A DNA stretch of 64,000 bases from Phycisphaeraceae bacterium (lineage in GTDB: Bacteria; Planctomycetota; Phycisphaerae; Phycisphaerales; Zrk34). The stretch spans positions 43,854 to 107,853 of the forward strand of contig JANQHK010000029.1 in assembly GCA_028282685.1 (NCBI GenBank), in the 5' to 3' direction. The position numbers were made by a program, and so were the translations under genes. The notes below the pieces were generated by a model. That model saw only the letters and a list, made by a program, of their open reading frames with translations, did no database searches and was not told where the DNA came from. Position 1 is the first letter of the stretch. The number at the start of each line of letters is the position of its first letter. Shown here in pieces: positions 1-10,430 of this stretch.

Positions 1-707
1 CAACTCAAAATAAACTGGTCAATCGTTGTGCCGATCTTGCCGTCCGACGCTTCCACCAGCGACAGCCGCATGGTCTTCGGCTCGAACACCACGTTGTAGA
101 GGTAGCGTGACAGAACACCGTCGGGCGTGATGACCTGAATCGACGCTTTATGAACGTACTGCTTGGTGGTCGGCTCCCAGGCATACCCGAAGCCGATCGT
201 CTCGGTCAGTTGCTTGATGTTCTTCTCCTTGCCGACAAGAAAATGCCAGCCCGCGGCAACGGTCCCGGTGTCCCGGCCGTACTCGGCGAGGTAGCCGCGC
301 TTGTTCTGGGCGGCCAGTTCCGGCGTCTCAAGCGGATCGAAGCTGACGACGACGACCTGGAACTCCTCTCCGATCGTCATCTTCATGTTCTTGAAGGCCT
401 CGGTCATCCCGTTGAGCACCAGCCCGCAAAGCATTGGGCAGCGGTAATAAATCATCGCAATCACGACCGGGCGCTCGCCGTCGAAGTAATCGCCGAGTTT
501 GACGGCCTTGCCGGTGGAATCGGTGAAAGCCAGATCGAGCGGCAGCTTATCGCCCAGGTGCTCGACCACCTGGATTTTTTCCAGCAACTCCGCTTCGGGG
601 TCCCTCTCGATGCGCTCGGGGCGTTCGCTGGATTGAGCGGTGGCGACAGCCGTCAACCAACCGGCCAAAAGAACCGCGATCAGGATGGTTTTCCGTGAAA
701 ACATCAT
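1..707 (-). CDS. SCO1/SenC-family copper chaperone (3' end beyond window)
   Basis: Thioredoxin-fold copper chaperone that helps assemble the CuA centre of cytochrome c oxidase on the outer face of the membrane. The protein read from the minus strand has an N-terminal hydrophobic export signal (about residues 5-24), then the family motif YYRCPMLCG carrying the two copper-binding cysteines spaced CxxxC, and later a conserved histidine in YVHKASIQV. This Cys-Cys-His set is what SCO proteins use. The ATG at 707 overlaps the TGA of the gene upstream (ATGA), and a second ATG at 704 is equally possible. Its position after the ACIII genes predicts cytochrome oxidase genes just beyond the left edge. 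The C-terminus is missing because the window ends. Confidence 0.9.
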   Translation of the reverse strand, partial: MMFSRKTILIAVLLAGWLTAVATAQSSERPERIERDPEAELLEKIQVVEHLGDKLPLDLAFTDSTGKAVKLGDYFDGERPVVIAMIYYRCPMLCGLVLNGMTEAFKNMKMTIGEEFQVVVVSFDPLETPELAAQNKRGYLAEYGRDTGTVAAGWHFLVGKEKNIKQLTETIGFGYAWEPTTKQYVHKASIQVITPDGVLSRYLYNVVFEPKTMRLSLVEASDGKIGTTIDQFILS

Positions 708-1018
708 GGCTCGGTCTCCGGTGTGGGCGCGGCCTGCTGTTCGGCGTAGAGTTCCATTGCCCGCTGAATGGGGATGCGAACCCGTTGCTTGTCCGGGTCA
801 ACAATCCCGTAGCCCAGCAGCAAAGCTCGCTGGTCGTTCAAAGAGTTCGCCTTCTCCTTAATGGGCTGTCCCACCACCTGGCGTTCTTCGCGTCGATTCT
901 CCAAAGTATAGGTCAGCGCGGTGGCCGCGACGATCAGATCGAGGATCAAAATCGCGCTGGCCAAACCGATCACAAAGATCAGCATGGCATCAAGATTGTC
1001 GCGTCGTTCTTCGGACAT
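704..1018 (-). CDS. Small single-span membrane protein of the ACIII operon
   Basis: A 104-residue protein with one strong hydrophobic segment (about residues 12-36), a charged N-terminus and a hydrophilic C-terminal tail rich in Arg, Gln and Glu. I do not recognise a named family. It lies 7 bp after actF and overlaps the SCO gene by 4 bp, so it is clearly translated as part of the respiratory operon. Small accessory subunits are known in some alternative complex III preparations, so it could be one, or an assembly factor linking the complex to the oxidase. That role is inference from position only. Confidence 0.75.
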   Translation of the reverse strand: MSEERRDNLDAMLIFVIGLASAILILDLIVAATALTYTLENRREERQVVGQPIKEKANSLNDQRALLLGYGIVDPDKQRVRIPIQRAMELYAEQQAAPTPETEP

Positions 1019-1025
1019 GTTGGAC

Positions 1026-2312
1026 CTACACGTTCTCGAACACCAGCGACTCGCCGAGCCGCGGGTCCTTGACCGGAATCAGATGGCCGCGCGAACCGAT
1101 CAGCGCGACCGCACCCATGAACACCGCACCCATGCCGATCAGCAGACCGATCTCCGGCAGGCCCAGGTACGGCGTGATGCCGGACGCCGCATTCGCCGGA
1201 GCCGCCTCACCGCGGCCCAGGTCCAGCGCCGGCATGACCAGCCAGAGCAGATCGATCCAGTGCGCCACCAGCAGCCACACCGCCCACACCGCCAGCAACG
1301 CACGCCGACGCTTCACATGACGCGAAATAAAGCCGAGAAACGGCAGCACGAAATGGCCGAACAGCATCACCAGAATCACGTACGACCAGATGTTGATGTG
1401 TTCGTCGGCCGTGCTGGCGCCGCGGAAGATGAACCAGCCCGTCTCTTCGGGAATGGAGCCGTACCAGATCAGCATGTATTGGCTGTAGGCCAAATACGCC
1501 CAGAATACGGTGAAGGCAAACATCATCTTGCCGACATCGTGGTAATGGTTTTCATTGATGCTGCCGGTCAGCGCGCCGCGCCGTTGGCTGCCCAGCAACA
1601 ACAAACACTGCAACGAGTAAAAACCAACCACACCTCCGGCGAAGTAGTACACGCCGAAGATCGTGCTGAACCACGCCCCATCCAGCGACATGATCAGATC
1701 GAACGCGGCCAGCGTGACTGTCACGCCGAAAAGAATCAGCCCGGGGGCGCTGAACCGCTCCATGCGGAGCGTCAGTTGCGGATCGCCGGTTTCATCCTGC
1801 CGGCGGCTGGTGCGCAGAAAGAACACCGCCATCGCCACCCACACCAGCAGGTACACGGCCAGCCGCGCAATAAAGAAACTCTCGTTCAGCCAGATCGCCT
1901 TGCCTTCCACGGCATGCAGGTGCTCGCCGTGGTAATAGGTGTGCGGATCGACCCACGTGTACAGGTCAAAGAACAGCAGCCCGATGACGACCGGCACGGC
2001 AAGCACTACCATAACCACGACCGCCGCGGCGACGATTTCGCCGATGCGACGCGCCACGACCGTCGCGCCGGTGCGCGCCACGTGCGTGATCAACACGAAG
2101 AACAATCCGCCCAGCGCCAGCGAAAGATAGAACGCGAAGTTGGTCAGGTAAGCGAAGTAAAACCGCCGCGCTCCCTCGCCGGCGCCGCTGATCGCCCAGA
2201 CCAGCGCAATCACCACCAGTCCCACGACCAGCGCGATACGACCGACCGAGACCAGCGGCAGCGTGGTGCGCTCGGCGGGATCCAGCGTGGTGTGATGAGC
2301 GTGCGGATTCAT
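1026..2312 (-). CDS. actF: Alternative complex III subunit ActF (quinol-binding membrane subunit)
   Basis: A 428-residue polytopic membrane protein related to ActC/NrfD that provides a quinol-side membrane subunit in alternative complex III, the enzyme that moves electrons from quinol to cytochrome c or directly to oxidase. About ten hydrophobic segments are visible, starting at PLVSVGRIALVVGLVVIALV. Its place directly after the monohaem actE gene and before the SCO gene is the standard act gene order. Translation starts at an ATG 23 bp downstream of the actE stop. Length is close to the family norm. No unusual features seen. Confidence 0.9.
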   Translation of the reverse strand: MNPHAHHTTLDPAERTTLPLVSVGRIALVVGLVVIALVWAISGAGEGARRFYFAYLTNFAFYLSLALGGLFFVLITHVARTGATVVARRIGEIVAAAVVVMVVLAVPVVIGLLFFDLYTWVDPHTYYHGEHLHAVEGKAIWLNESFFIARLAVYLLVWVAMAVFFLRTSRRQDETGDPQLTLRMERFSAPGLILFGVTVTLAAFDLIMSLDGAWFSTIFGVYYFAGGVVGFYSLQCLLLLGSQRRGALTGSINENHYHDVGKMMFAFTVFWAYLAYSQYMLIWYGSIPEETGWFIFRGASTADEHINIWSYVILVMLFGHFVLPFLGFISRHVKRRRALLAVWAVWLLVAHWIDLLWLVMPALDLGRGEAAPANAASGITPYLGLPEIGLLIGMGAVFMGAVALIGSRGHLIPVKDPRLGESLVFENV

Positions 2313-2335
2313 CGGTATCTGACGGTCTCCTGTGC

Positions 2336-3043
2336 TTAGCGCAATGCGGGGCGTTTGTCCGGCGGTACGGCGTCAATCGGTGCGTTCTGGGACAACTGCA
2401 ACGCGCGGATGTACGCCACAATCGCCCAGCGATCATCCGGCGGGATCTGCGCCTCGTAGCCGGGCATCGTGCGCACGCCGTGCGTGATAATCTGGAACAT
2501 CTTGCCGTGCGGGTACAGTTGCGTTCCGTAAGTCAGTTTGCCCGTTTTCGGGTCGATCACGTGCAGACTGCTGGGCTGTATCCACCCGCTGCTTTGCAGT
2601 TTCTCGGCGCGCCGGTGGACCAGGCCCAGTCCGTTGCCGCTCTCGCCGTGGCAGGTGGCGCAGTAGATGTCGAACCGCTCCCGGCCGCGCTCCAGCGTTT
2701 GCATGGTGATCGGTACGCGATCCGGATAGGTCGTCGCCCAGGTCCACTTGCCATCGCGGAACACCTTGCCGCGCTGGAAGTGATCGTCGATGTTCAATCG
2801 GCCGCGCGCCACGGCGCCGGAGACCGTCGGTCGCATCGCGCGCCCGTCGGCGTAACGCGCGCTGGTCGCCTGGGCCTTGAGCTTGGGCTGGGCGTCCATG
2901 TCCTGGAAGAAATGCAAGCGCGGCTGGGAGGTATGGATCGAGCGCACCCGCGCAATCAGCGCAAACGGCAGCAACGCCAGAGGAATTGAAATCACAATGG
3001 CATACACGGCGAATCGCGGGATGGTCGGTTTACGCTGCGGCAT
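2336..3043 (-). CDS. actE: Alternative complex III monohaem cytochrome c subunit ActE
   Basis: A 235-residue membrane-anchored cytochrome c. Residues about 10-31 form the N-terminal anchor. The haem motif CATCH lies at residues 128-132 and a likely axial methionine is in RTMPGYEAQ near residue 193. This subunit is expected to pass electrons on to an oxidase or soluble cytochrome c. I chose the ATG at 3043 because it overlaps the actD TGA (ATGA) and gives the normal anchor; the same frame stays open upstream inside actD but that extension is not family-like. It is followed 23 bp later by actF. Confidence 0.92.
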   Translation of the reverse strand: MPQRKPTIPRFAVYAIVISIPLALLPFALIARVRSIHTSQPRLHFFQDMDAQPKLKAQATSARYADGRAMRPTVSGAVARGRLNIDDHFQRGKVFRDGKWTWATTYPDRVPITMQTLERGRERFDIYCATCHGESGNGLGLVHRRAEKLQSSGWIQPSSLHVIDPKTGKLTYGTQLYPHGKMFQIITHGVRTMPGYEAQIPPDDRWAIVAYIRALQLSQNAPIDAVPPDKRPALR

Positions 3044-3645
3044 CAGTCGTTGTCCTCGATCACCTCCACGTGGCTTGCGCCCAGTTCCTCGAACAGGCGG
3101 CGGACTGCCGGCTCGTCGTATTTCTCGTCGTCGGCTTCGACGGCGATGAAAAAGCGATCCGTCGTCGCCCGGCGAAAACGCTCGCTGTTGAACAGCGGAT
3201 GGTGCAGCCGCGGCAGGCGGTTCAGTCCCAACATCCCGAACACCGCGGCAAACGCGCTCAGCAGCACCGTCAACTCGAAGATCACCGGGATGAAAGCCGG
3301 AAAACTGTTGTACGGTTTGCCGCTGATCAGGTACGGATAGCTCTGCAGGGCATAATGCACGTCGAGGGTGTCGGCGGACATGGTGTAGACCGTCATCGCC
3401 ACGGCGATCCCCAGCCCGGCCACGCCGCCGCCGAAGACCAACCGCGGCAGGCGCGTGTCTTTCATGCCCATCGCCTTGTTCAGGCCGTGCACGGGAAACG
3501 GGGAAAAACAATCCCACCGGCGGAACCCCGCATCGCGCACGCCGACCGCCGCGTGAAGCAGCGTGTCCACGTCTTCAAACTCCGCCAGCAGCCCGTAGGT
3601 CACCGGGGCATCGGGGGTCGGGTTGTCAACTTGCGATTCGGTCAT
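3043..3645 (-). CDS. actD: Alternative complex III subunit ActD (DUF3341)
   Basis: A 200-residue DUF3341-type protein, the ActD membrane subunit of alternative complex III. The N-terminal part is soluble, with the family-like stretch VRDAGFRRWDCFSPFPVHGL, followed by two membrane helices (about residues 68-90 and 118-140) and a soluble C-terminal domain. It sits between actC and actE, overlapping actE by 4 bp, which implies coupled translation. ActD has no cofactor; its role is structural and possibly linked to proton movement, as known for the family. Confidence 0.9.
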   Translation of the reverse strand: MTESQVDNPTPDAPVTYGLLAEFEDVDTLLHAAVGVRDAGFRRWDCFSPFPVHGLNKAMGMKDTRLPRLVFGGGVAGLGIAVAMTVYTMSADTLDVHYALQSYPYLISGKPYNSFPAFIPVIFELTVLLSAFAAVFGMLGLNRLPRLHHPLFNSERFRRATTDRFFIAVEADDEKYDEPAVRRLFEELGASHVEVIEDND

Positions 3646-3727
3646 TGTCTTTTCCCGCGTCGGACACGGCGGTCTTTTCTCCTCGTACCGCCCCGCCCCC
3701 TGATCGGCAGAGCGTATTCATTGCGAT

Positions 3728-5191
3728 TTACGGTATCCGGTAATCCGCCGTGCCCGACTCGTCCGTCTCCACATCGTCGTATTGTTTGTCTCCATGCCCG
3801 GCGTGGGCCTGCGGCATGACCGTCTTCACCTCCGCAATCGCCACCATCGGCAGGTAGCGGCAGAACAGCAAAAACAACGTAAAGAACAACCCGAAGCTGC
3901 CCACGAGCATGCCCATGTCCACCCACGTCGGCATGAACTGCCCCCACGAACTGGGCACGAAGTCGCGCTCCAGCGAGAGGATAATCACAAACCGTTCAAA
4001 CCACATGCCCACGTTCACCGCGACCGCCACGCCCCACAACAACCAGAGATTCCGGCGCAGCTTGCCGAACCAGAGCAACTGCGGGATGAAACAGTTGCAC
4101 GTCACCATGACCCAATAGGCCCACCCGGATTGCCCGAACGCGCGGTTGATGAAGGCGAACTGTTCGTTGGGGCTCTGCCCGTACCAGGCGATGAAGACTT
4201 CCGTGGCGTAGGCGTAGGTGACCATCAGCCCCACGCCGAGCAGAATCTTGGCCATGTTGTCGACGTGGCGCGGGGTTATCAGGTCTTTTAATCCGAACCA
4301 CTGCCGCGCGGGAATGGCCAGCGCCAACACCATCGCAAACCCGCCAAAAATGGCTCCGGCGACGAAGTACGGCGGGAAGATCGTCGTGTGCCAACCCGGC
4401 ACCTGCGAAACGGCGAAGTCGAAACTCACCACGCTGTGCACGGAAAGCACCAGAGGCGTCGCCAGAGCCGCCAGCAGCAGGTACGCCTTCTCGAAACGCT
4501 GCCAGTGGCGGTTGGATCCGCGCCAGCCCAGCGCCAGCAGACCGTAGACGATCTTGCGGATTTTCGTCGTGGCCCGGTCGCGCAGCGTCGCCAGGTCCGG
4601 AATCATGCCCACGTACCAGAACAGCAGCGAGACCGTGGCGTACGTTCCCACCGCAAACACATCCCACAGCAGCGGGCTGCGGAAGTTCGGCCACATCGCC
4701 ATCTGGTTCGGATACGGCACCAGCCAATACGCCAGCCACAGCCGCCCCACGTGAATGCCCGGGAACAGACCGGCACAAACCACGGCGAAAATGGTCATCG
4801 CTTCGGCGAAACGGTTGATCCCCGTGCGCCAGTTCTGCCGGAACAGGAACAGGATCGCCGAGATCAGCGTGCCGGCGTGGCCGATGCCGACCCAGAACAC
4901 GAAGTTGACGATGGGAAAGCCCCACGCCACCGGCTGGTTGTTCCCCCAGACACCCACGCCCGACAGGATGAGGTACAAAATCAGCACACCCAGCAAACCG
5001 AGCAGCGCCATGCTGATGCCGAACGCGATGTACCAGGCGCGCGGCGGCTTGCGCAACGCCAGGTGCGTCACCGTTTCCGTCACCGATGCGAAATCCTGGT
5101 CGCCGGTCACCAGCGGCGCGCGGCGGCGCGGATCGTCAGCCAAGTTGGCGGACGCAGCATCTTGCAGGTTATCGGGCGTCAGCGTGGTCAT
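3728..5191 (-). CDS. actC: Alternative complex III subunit ActC (NrfD/PsrC-like)
   Basis: A 487-residue integral membrane protein of the NrfD/polysulfide-reductase family with about ten transmembrane helices. In alternative complex III it forms the main quinol-oxidising membrane subunit next to the iron-sulfur domain of ActB. Recognisable stretches include [16 protein letters not shown] before helix 1 and [19 protein letters not shown] in the region where the quinol site lies in homologues. Its ATG overlaps the actB stop by 4 bp. An 82-bp gap separates it from actD, the second-longest spacing in the operon after the actA-actB gap is set aside. Confidence 0.93.
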   Translation of the reverse strand: MTTLTPDNLQDAASANLADDPRRRAPLVTGDQDFASVTETVTHLALRKPPRAWYIAFGISMALLGLLGVLILYLILSGVGVWGNNQPVAWGFPIVNFVFWVGIGHAGTLISAILFLFRQNWRTGINRFAEAMTIFAVVCAGLFPGIHVGRLWLAYWLVPYPNQMAMWPNFRSPLLWDVFAVGTYATVSLLFWYVGMIPDLATLRDRATTKIRKIVYGLLALGWRGSNRHWQRFEKAYLLLAALATPLVLSVHSVVSFDFAVSQVPGWHTTIFPPYFVAGAIFGGFAMVLALAIPARQWFGLKDLITPRHVDNMAKILLGVGLMVTYAYATEVFIAWYGQSPNEQFAFINRAFGQSGWAYWVMVTCNCFIPQLLWFGKLRRNLWLLWGVAVAVNVGMWFERFVIILSLERDFVPSSWGQFMPTWVDMGMLVGSFGLFFTLFLLFCRYLPMVAIAEVKTVMPQAHAGHGDKQYDDVETDESGTADYRIP

Positions 5192-8100
5192 GCGTGATCT
5201 TCATTCGGCAATGTTCGATCTTCCATCTTTTCCACGTTCCGTATCCGTTTCATGTACTTCGTGCGCGGTTGGACGTTCAACTCGCCGAGAATGTCGTAGC
5301 TGCGCTGCTGGTGATGTAGCTTCGATACGCGGCTGTTTTTATCCTTCAGGTTGCCGAAGACGATGGCCCCGGTCGCGCAGGTGGCCGCGCAGGCGGGCGT
5401 GATCTCTCCGTCGCGCACGATCGCCGATTCGCGTTTGCCTTGTTCGTGTTCGACCTTGGCGGTGATCTTGGCGTCCTGGATGCGCTGCGTGCAGTAGGTG
5501 CATTTTTCCATCACGCCGCGCATGCGCACCGTCACCTGCGGGTTGAACTGCATCTGCCGCACCGGATCGATCTTGTGCTGCTGCGCGTCGGGCGGCCCCA
5601 GATGAATCGCCGAGGCGTGGCCTTCGTTATGCGGCTTGACGTGGTAATCAAAGTAATTGAATCGCCGCACCTTGTAAGGACAGTTGTTCGAGCAGTACCG
5701 CGTGCCGATGCAACGGTTGTAGACCATCACGTTCAGCCCCTCGGCATCGTGAACCGTCGCCGCCACGGGGCAGACCTGCTCGCAAGGCGCGTCTTCGCAA
5801 TGCTGGCACATCATCGGCTGATGCACCGCGCGCACGTCGGCCGACTCGGCATCGCCGGCAAAGTAACGATCGATGCGCAGCCAGTGCATCTCCCGGCCCA
5901 TCGCCACTTCGTCCTTGCCGACGATCGGAATATTGTTCTCGGCCTGGCAGGCGATTACGCACGCATTACACCCGGTGCACTTGTTCAGATCGATTGACAT
6001 CGCCCACCGGTAGTCCGGCTCGGGATCGCCGAGGTCCGGCTCGCCGAACATGGTCAGCGGAACCGTTGTGCCGTGGCCGTGGTGGTCTTCGTGGGGGTGT
6101 TGGTAGTCGTGGAGGGTTTGTTCGCGGATCAGTTCGCCGACTTTCGCGCCCCGCCGCCGCATACCGACGATGTCGATGGCGTGGTGATCCTGAGTGGTGG
6201 CGAGTTTGTATTTCGGGCCCTTCTTCGAGATGGAAGTGATTTCATGCACACCTTCACGCAGTCGAGCCATGCTGAAACCGACACCCGTGCCGACCGGTCC
6301 GGCGACCGTGCGCCCGTAACCCAGCGTCGTGGTGATGACGCCGTCTGCCTGACCGGGTAACACATACACCGGCAGTGCGAGTTTGATGTTCTCCGGCACT
6401 TTCGCCACTTCGATGTTGATCAGGTCCCCGTGCTCGACGTCCAGTTTCTTCGCATCAGCCGGGCTGACCAATGCCGCGTTGTCCCAGACGATCTTGGTGA
6501 TCGGATCGGGCAGTTCCTGCAACCAGCCGTTGTCGGCGAATCGGCCGTCGTAGAGCGAATAGTCGGGGCGGATTTGCAACACCCACTTGAAGTCGGCATC
6601 GACGTTCGGCGTCTCAGGCCTTTGCCCCTCTTTGGCCACAACCACCGTCTTGAATTGACTGTCCGCAATCAAGCCATCGTGCAATGACTTGCGCCATGTC
6701 TTCTCATCGGGCAATTGCGGCTTCAACGTTTGACGCACGTGCTTGTGGCCAGTGTCGCGCGTAACTTTTTCGCCAAGCAAACCGGCGAGCAGCTCAATGA
6801 CGCTGCGCCCGCCCTGCTCGCGCGGTGCGTCCTCGAAAATCGGGTGGATCAACGGCTGCGTGATGCTGATCGTCCCGTCGTAACTGCGGCAATCACCCCA
6901 TGCTTCCAGGTAATGCGCACGCGGCAACACCCAGTCGCACAACTGCGACGTTTCATTCTCAGCATGCGTCAGATGGATCGTATGCCTGGCCCCGGAGATT
7001 CTTTCGCTGGTGCGTATCCAATCGTCATGCGCCGCGTTCCCCCCGATCAGTAGAAGCGTATCGATTCCATCGGGAATCGTTGACGCAATACTGGAATCAG
7101 GATTCCGGGTATATGTCACCGTCTTACCGTTATTGCCGAGAAGTTGATTAAGCTTCCAGGCCTGCAGAGCATGCGAGCCGTAAAATCCCGGGACAATCAG
7201 CGACGTGCCGCGGTGGTCCTTAATCGATTGGTATATCGACTCGGCGACCTCATCCTCACACGGCCCGCCCCCATTGAAACGTTTGTGCAGTTGTTCACTG
7301 ATCGCGTTGATGCGATAAGGAGAAGCAGCGTATCGCACATCCGCCATCGAACCGGTCACGGTGTAAGTCGATTCGACGACGATGAGCTTGCTCATCCGGC
7401 CGTTGTCGGGATTGCGGCCGGCGGCGAACTCGCGCGCGTATTGCACCGCGTTCGGGTGCATCATCAGGAAATCATTGTCGATGCTGACGATCACCTCGGC
7501 CTTGTCAAAATGATAAATCGGCCGGAGCAATTTCGTCATTGACTCTTCGAAGTCCAGGCCAATGGGATTGGGGCCTTTGTGTACTGCTTCCCACGTCAGC
7601 CACTGCATCTTCGGCAGCTTGTTTTGCAACTGCTCGCGGAGACGCAGAACCGTTGGTGAAGATGTCGCTTCGCTGAGGACGACGAAGCCGACGCCCTGCT
7701 TTTTCTCCAGCTCGGCCATGCGCTCGGCGGACCATTTTCCGAACGCGCTCCAGGTCGACTCGGCCACCTTGTCGCCGGTGCGGTGCTTGACGTATTGCAG
7801 GCGATGGGGATTGTAGAGATCGAGTATCGAGGCCTGGGCGTAGAGGTCGGCGGCGCCGCGCGAGGCCGGGTGATCGGGGTTGCCTTCGATTTTGATGGGC
7901 CGACCGTCCACGGCAGTGACCAGCAGCGGCTTGGCCACGCCGGCCATTTCGTAGGCGGTGGCGTACCGCTCGAACTTGCCGGGCACGAAGCCCTCCGGGC
8001 GCGCGGTGTACGGCGCGAGCTTGCGCCTGGGCCAACGGCGGCAGCCGGACAGACCGGCGAGCATCATCGACGCGCCCATGACGGCCAGGAACTGGCGGCG

Positions 8101-8268
8101 GTTGGGTCCGGTGAACTGCTCCGGCTCGTAACCGGGGAATTCATTTTCGACAAACGCGCGGAACTGCTCGGTCTCGGCCAGTTCTTCCAGCGAACGCCAG
8201 TACGCCGGGCCGGTTTGGCGGGTGTCGGGTTCGGATTGTCGATGGTCGGTTGTCACTGCGTTCTTCAT
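5188..8268 (-). CDS. actB: Alternative complex III iron-sulfur subunit ActB (molybdopterin-oxidoreductase-like fusion)
   Basis: A 1026-residue fusion of a molybdopterin-oxidoreductase-like domain (about residues 75-720) and a ferredoxin-like domain with four cysteine clusters (from about residue 765: [39 protein letters not shown], ending [13 protein letters not shown]). In the family the large domain lacks molybdenum cofactor while the C-terminal part holds three [4Fe-4S] and one [3Fe-4S] clusters. An internal twin-arginine-like motif NRRQFLA (residues 56-62) and hydrophobic run match the TAT-variant signal typical of this family, so the domain is probably exported. It follows actA with a 79-bp gap and overlaps actC. 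Confidence 0.95.
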   Translation of the reverse strand: MKNAVTTDHRQSEPDTRQTGPAYWRSLEELAETEQFRAFVENEFPGYEPEQFTGPNRRQFLAVMGASMMLAGLSGCRRWPRRKLAPYTARPEGFVPGKFERYATAYEMAGVAKPLLVTAVDGRPIKIEGNPDHPASRGAADLYAQASILDLYNPHRLQYVKHRTGDKVAESTWSAFGKWSAERMAELEKKQGVGFVVLSEATSSPTVLRLREQLQNKLPKMQWLTWEAVHKGPNPIGLDFEESMTKLLRPIYHFDKAEVIVSIDNDFLMMHPNAVQYAREFAAGRNPDNGRMSKLIVVESTYTVTGSMADVRYAASPYRINAISEQLHKRFNGGGPCEDEVAESIYQSIKDHRGTSLIVPGFYGSHALQAWKLNQLLGNNGKTVTYTRNPDSSIASTIPDGIDTLLLIGGNAAHDDWIRTSERISGARHTIHLTHAENETSQLCDWVLPRAHYLEAWGDCRSYDGTISITQPLIHPIFEDAPREQGGRSVIELLAGLLGEKVTRDTGHKHVRQTLKPQLPDEKTWRKSLHDGLIADSQFKTVVVAKEGQRPETPNVDADFKWVLQIRPDYSLYDGRFADNGWLQELPDPITKIVWDNAALVSPADAKKLDVEHGDLINIEVAKVPENIKLALPVYVLPGQADGVITTTLGYGRTVAGPVGTGVGFSMARLREGVHEITSISKKGPKYKLATTQDHHAIDIVGMRRRGAKVGELIREQTLHDYQHPHEDHHGHGTTVPLTMFGEPDLGDPEPDYRWAMSIDLNKCTGCNACVIACQAENNIPIVGKDEVAMGREMHWLRIDRYFAGDAESADVRAVHQPMMCQHCEDAPCEQVCPVAATVHDAEGLNVMVYNRCIGTRYCSNNCPYKVRRFNYFDYHVKPHNEGHASAIHLGPPDAQQHKIDPVRQMQFNPQVTVRMRGVMEKCTYCTQRIQDAKITAKVEHEQGKRESAIVRDGEITPACAATCATGAIVFGNLKDKNSRVSKLHHQQRSYDILGELNVQPRTKYMKRIRNVEKMEDRTLPNEDHA

Positions 8269-8347
8269 TCCATCCGGACCTTCGCGGACTCAGGTCCGAC
8301 TTGTATAAGCTCTTACTTCACACTTCTCATTTTTGACTTCACACTTT

Positions 8348-9034
8348 CTAGCGGTGGCACGTCGAGCAGTCGGTCAGTTGCCGGGTTGATTTCAGCGATT
8401 TATGGATCCGTTCGATTTCCGCTTGTTCTTCATCGGTGGCCATCGCCGGGTCCCATTCCATGTTGGTCACCTGCCCGCGCGGGCGGATGGAGGGGGTGGG
8501 ATCGCGGTGGCAGTCCAGGCACCAGCCCATGCTCAGTTCCTCGGCCTGGTGAACCACTTCCATGCGGTCGATGCGCCCGTGGCACTCCAGACAACTGACG
8601 CCCTTGTTCACGTGGGCGGCATGATCGAAGTAGGCGTAATCCGGCAGATCGTGCACCTTCACCCACTCGATGGGCTGGCCCGTCTGGTAACTTTCGCGCA
8701 CTTTCAGCAGCTTGATCGACTTGGGGTGAATGTTGGTATGGCAGCTCATGCAGGTGGCGGTCGGCGGAATGGCGGCGAAGGCGGCCTGCTCCACCGTCGT
8801 GTGGCAGTAGCGGCAGTCCATCCCCAACTCGCCGACGTGGATGGCGTGGGAAAACTCGACCGGCTGCTCGGGTCGGTAGCCGACGTTGATCGTCGCAGGC
8901 GAAGCGCCGTAGCCGACCAGCGTGATCAGGTAGATCGGCGCGGTGACAGCGAGGACTCCGATCGCCGGAAGCAGCAGGTTCGACCACCTTGGAAAATGAA
9001 ACTGACCGGATGAGTCCATTCCACCACCGCTCAA
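8348..9034 (-). CDS. actA: Alternative complex III pentahaem cytochrome c subunit ActA
   Basis: A 228-residue membrane-anchored multihaem cytochrome, first gene of the ACIII operon. One transmembrane anchor spans about residues 18-42. Five CxxCH haem motifs are visible: CRYCH (74-78), CMSCH (95-99), CLECH (148-152), CLDCH (172-176) and CSTCH (223-227), matching the five haems of ActA. It carries electrons from the iron-sulfur subunit toward the monohaem subunit. The start at 9034 lies about 28 nt downstream of the predicted transcription start; a second in-frame ATG five codons later is possible. Confidence 0.95.
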   Translation of the reverse strand: MSGGGMDSSGQFHFPRWSNLLLPAIGVLAVTAPIYLITLVGYGASPATINVGYRPEQPVEFSHAIHVGELGMDCRYCHTTVEQAAFAAIPPTATCMSCHTNIHPKSIKLLKVRESYQTGQPIEWVKVHDLPDYAYFDHAAHVNKGVSCLECHGRIDRMEVVHQAEELSMGWCLDCHRDPTPSIRPRGQVTNMEWDPAMATDEEQAEIERIHKSLKSTRQLTDCSTCHR

Positions 9035-9068
9035 CAGTTGCGGGTGCGAAAGATACGGATGATGGTGG

Positions 9069-9096
9069 ATTGTAGCGGACTAAAAATCGCTGTCAA
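9069..9096 (-). promoter_or_regulatory. Predicted sigma70-type promoter of the ACIII operon
   Basis: On the minus strand a perfect -35 box TTGACA (9096-9091) is separated by 16 bp from a near-consensus -10 box TACAAT (9074-9069). The predicted start near 9062 leaves a short leader before the actA ATG at 9034. It is the only strong consensus promoter I found upstream of the operon. Confidence 0.65.
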
Positions 9097-9215
9097 AGCG
9101 GTAAAACGTGGAGTTCAAGAGACATACGGGTGTTTTTGTCGCATTGAAGCCGCCGTCTGCTGCACGCACCGATTTCAATTGAAGCCGACGACTGGCCTTA
9201 GCCGTCCTGTCCATT

Positions 9216-10430
9216 ATGCTAGCACGCATGCCACCGCTTTTTGCTGCCGCTTTGATTGTGTTGTTCGAGATCATCGCGCTGGGCGCCATCTTCCCCGTGT
9301 TAGCCAAGTACGGCATCGAGCTGGGCGCAGCCCCGGCGGCGATCGGCTGGTGGACGGGCATCATCTTCTTCCTGCGCACCAGCCCGAAGATTGTCATGAA
9401 CCCGCTCTGGGGCCGACTGTCCGATCGCATCGGCCGACGCGGCTCATTGATGATCGCCACGGGCGGTTCGATCGTCGGCTCGATCCTCTGGGCGCTCAGT
9501 GAAAACGGTTGGGGCGGAAGCGGATTGATCTGGCTTCTGGTCTCGCAGGGATTTGTCGGGGTGTTCGGATCGCAGGCGGCATTGGTTTACGCCGTTGCCT
9601 CGGATGTCACCACGACGGAGAAGCGCGCCGCCGCACTGGGACTGCTCGGTGCGGCGTTCGGCATGGGGTTTATCGTCGGCCCGGCGCTGGGGGGCGTCAT
9701 CGGCGAATCGCTGAGCTTTGCCGACGTCGGCTGGTTTTGCGCCGTTCTGCAGGTGCTTTCGCTGGGTGTTACGCTGTTCGTCTTGCGCGAAACCCGCCCG
9801 GACAATCATGACGCCCACAGCGATTTCTACCAGCCCACGCGATTGCGACAACTGGCCATGCGACCGCACGTGTTCAAACTGCTGTGCGTGGTGATCGTGG
9901 CCACGGTGGGACTGAGCATGATGCTGCCCACCTTCGAAAAACTCACCGTGCTCTGGTATGAATTCGACGCCCGGCACACCGGCTACGCATTCAGCGTGTT
10001 CGGCCTGGCCGGGATCATCGTCCAAGGCGGGTTGATTCGTCCGATGATCGCCCGATGCGGAGAAAAACCGCTGTTCGTCTTCGGCTCGGCGCTGCTGGCC
10101 GGAGGTTTCTTCCTGCTGGGGATGCACCCGGAGACGGCGTGGTTCTGGGTCGCGGTGGTGCTGATCGGCCTGGGCGCAGGATTCAGCCAACCGACCATGA
10201 CGGCCATGGTCTCGCACCTGGTCGATCAATCCGAACAAGGCGCCATTCACGGGCTCAACCAGGGAGCGACCAGTCTCGGCCGGGGATTGGGATACTTGAT
10301 GGGCGGTGGATTGCTGGCGATGGTCGGCCCGGCGATGCCCTACCGCACCGCCGCGGGAATCGTCATCCTCAGCGCGCTGATGATTTTTGTGGTGAAGTCG
10401 AAACGGGATGAGAGTTCCTTGTCGAAGTGA
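9216..10430 (+). CDS. Major facilitator superfamily transporter (TetA-like drug/metabolite exporter)
   Basis: A 404-residue, twelve-helix MFS transporter. The hallmark loop 2-3 motif appears as GRLSDRIGRRGSL near residue 70, and a sequence rich in Gly (ALGLLGAAFGMGFIVGPALGG) in helix 5 is typical of the drug:proton antiporter group with tetracycline-efflux-like sequences. Substrate cannot be told from sequence. It is divergent from actA across a 181-bp gap and its TGA directly abuts the stop codon of the convergent DUF3179 gene, leaving no room for a terminator between them. Starts at 9216 or the fifth-codon ATG at 9228 are both possible. Confidence 0.85.
   Translation: MLARMPPLFAAALIVLFEIIALGAIFPVLAKYGIELGAAPAAIGWWTGIIFFLRTSPKIVMNPLWGRLSDRIGRRGSLMIATGGSIVGSILWALSENGWGGSGLIWLLVSQGFVGVFGSQAALVYAVASDVTTTEKRAAALGLLGAAFGMGFIVGPALGGVIGESLSFADVGWFCAVLQVLSLGVTLFVLRETRPDNHDAHSDFYQPTRLRQLAMRPHVFKLLCVVIVATVGLSMMLPTFEKLTVLWYEFDARHTGYAFSVFGLAGIIVQGGLIRPMIARCGEKPLFVFGSALLAGGFFLLGMHPETAWFWVAVVLIGLGAGFSQPTMTAMVSHLVDQSEQGAIHGLNQGATSLGRGLGYLMGGGLLAMVGPAMPYRTAAGIVILSALMIFVVKSKRDESSLSK

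Noticed and set aside
921..2339. A 472-codon plus-strand frame across actF
   Set aside because: Antisense to a clear ActF gene; His/Arg/Gln-rich composition typical of shadow frames.
2336..3517. A 393-residue version of ActE
   Set aside because: The extension lies inside actD in another frame; ATG 3043 with the ATGA overlap gives the normal protein.
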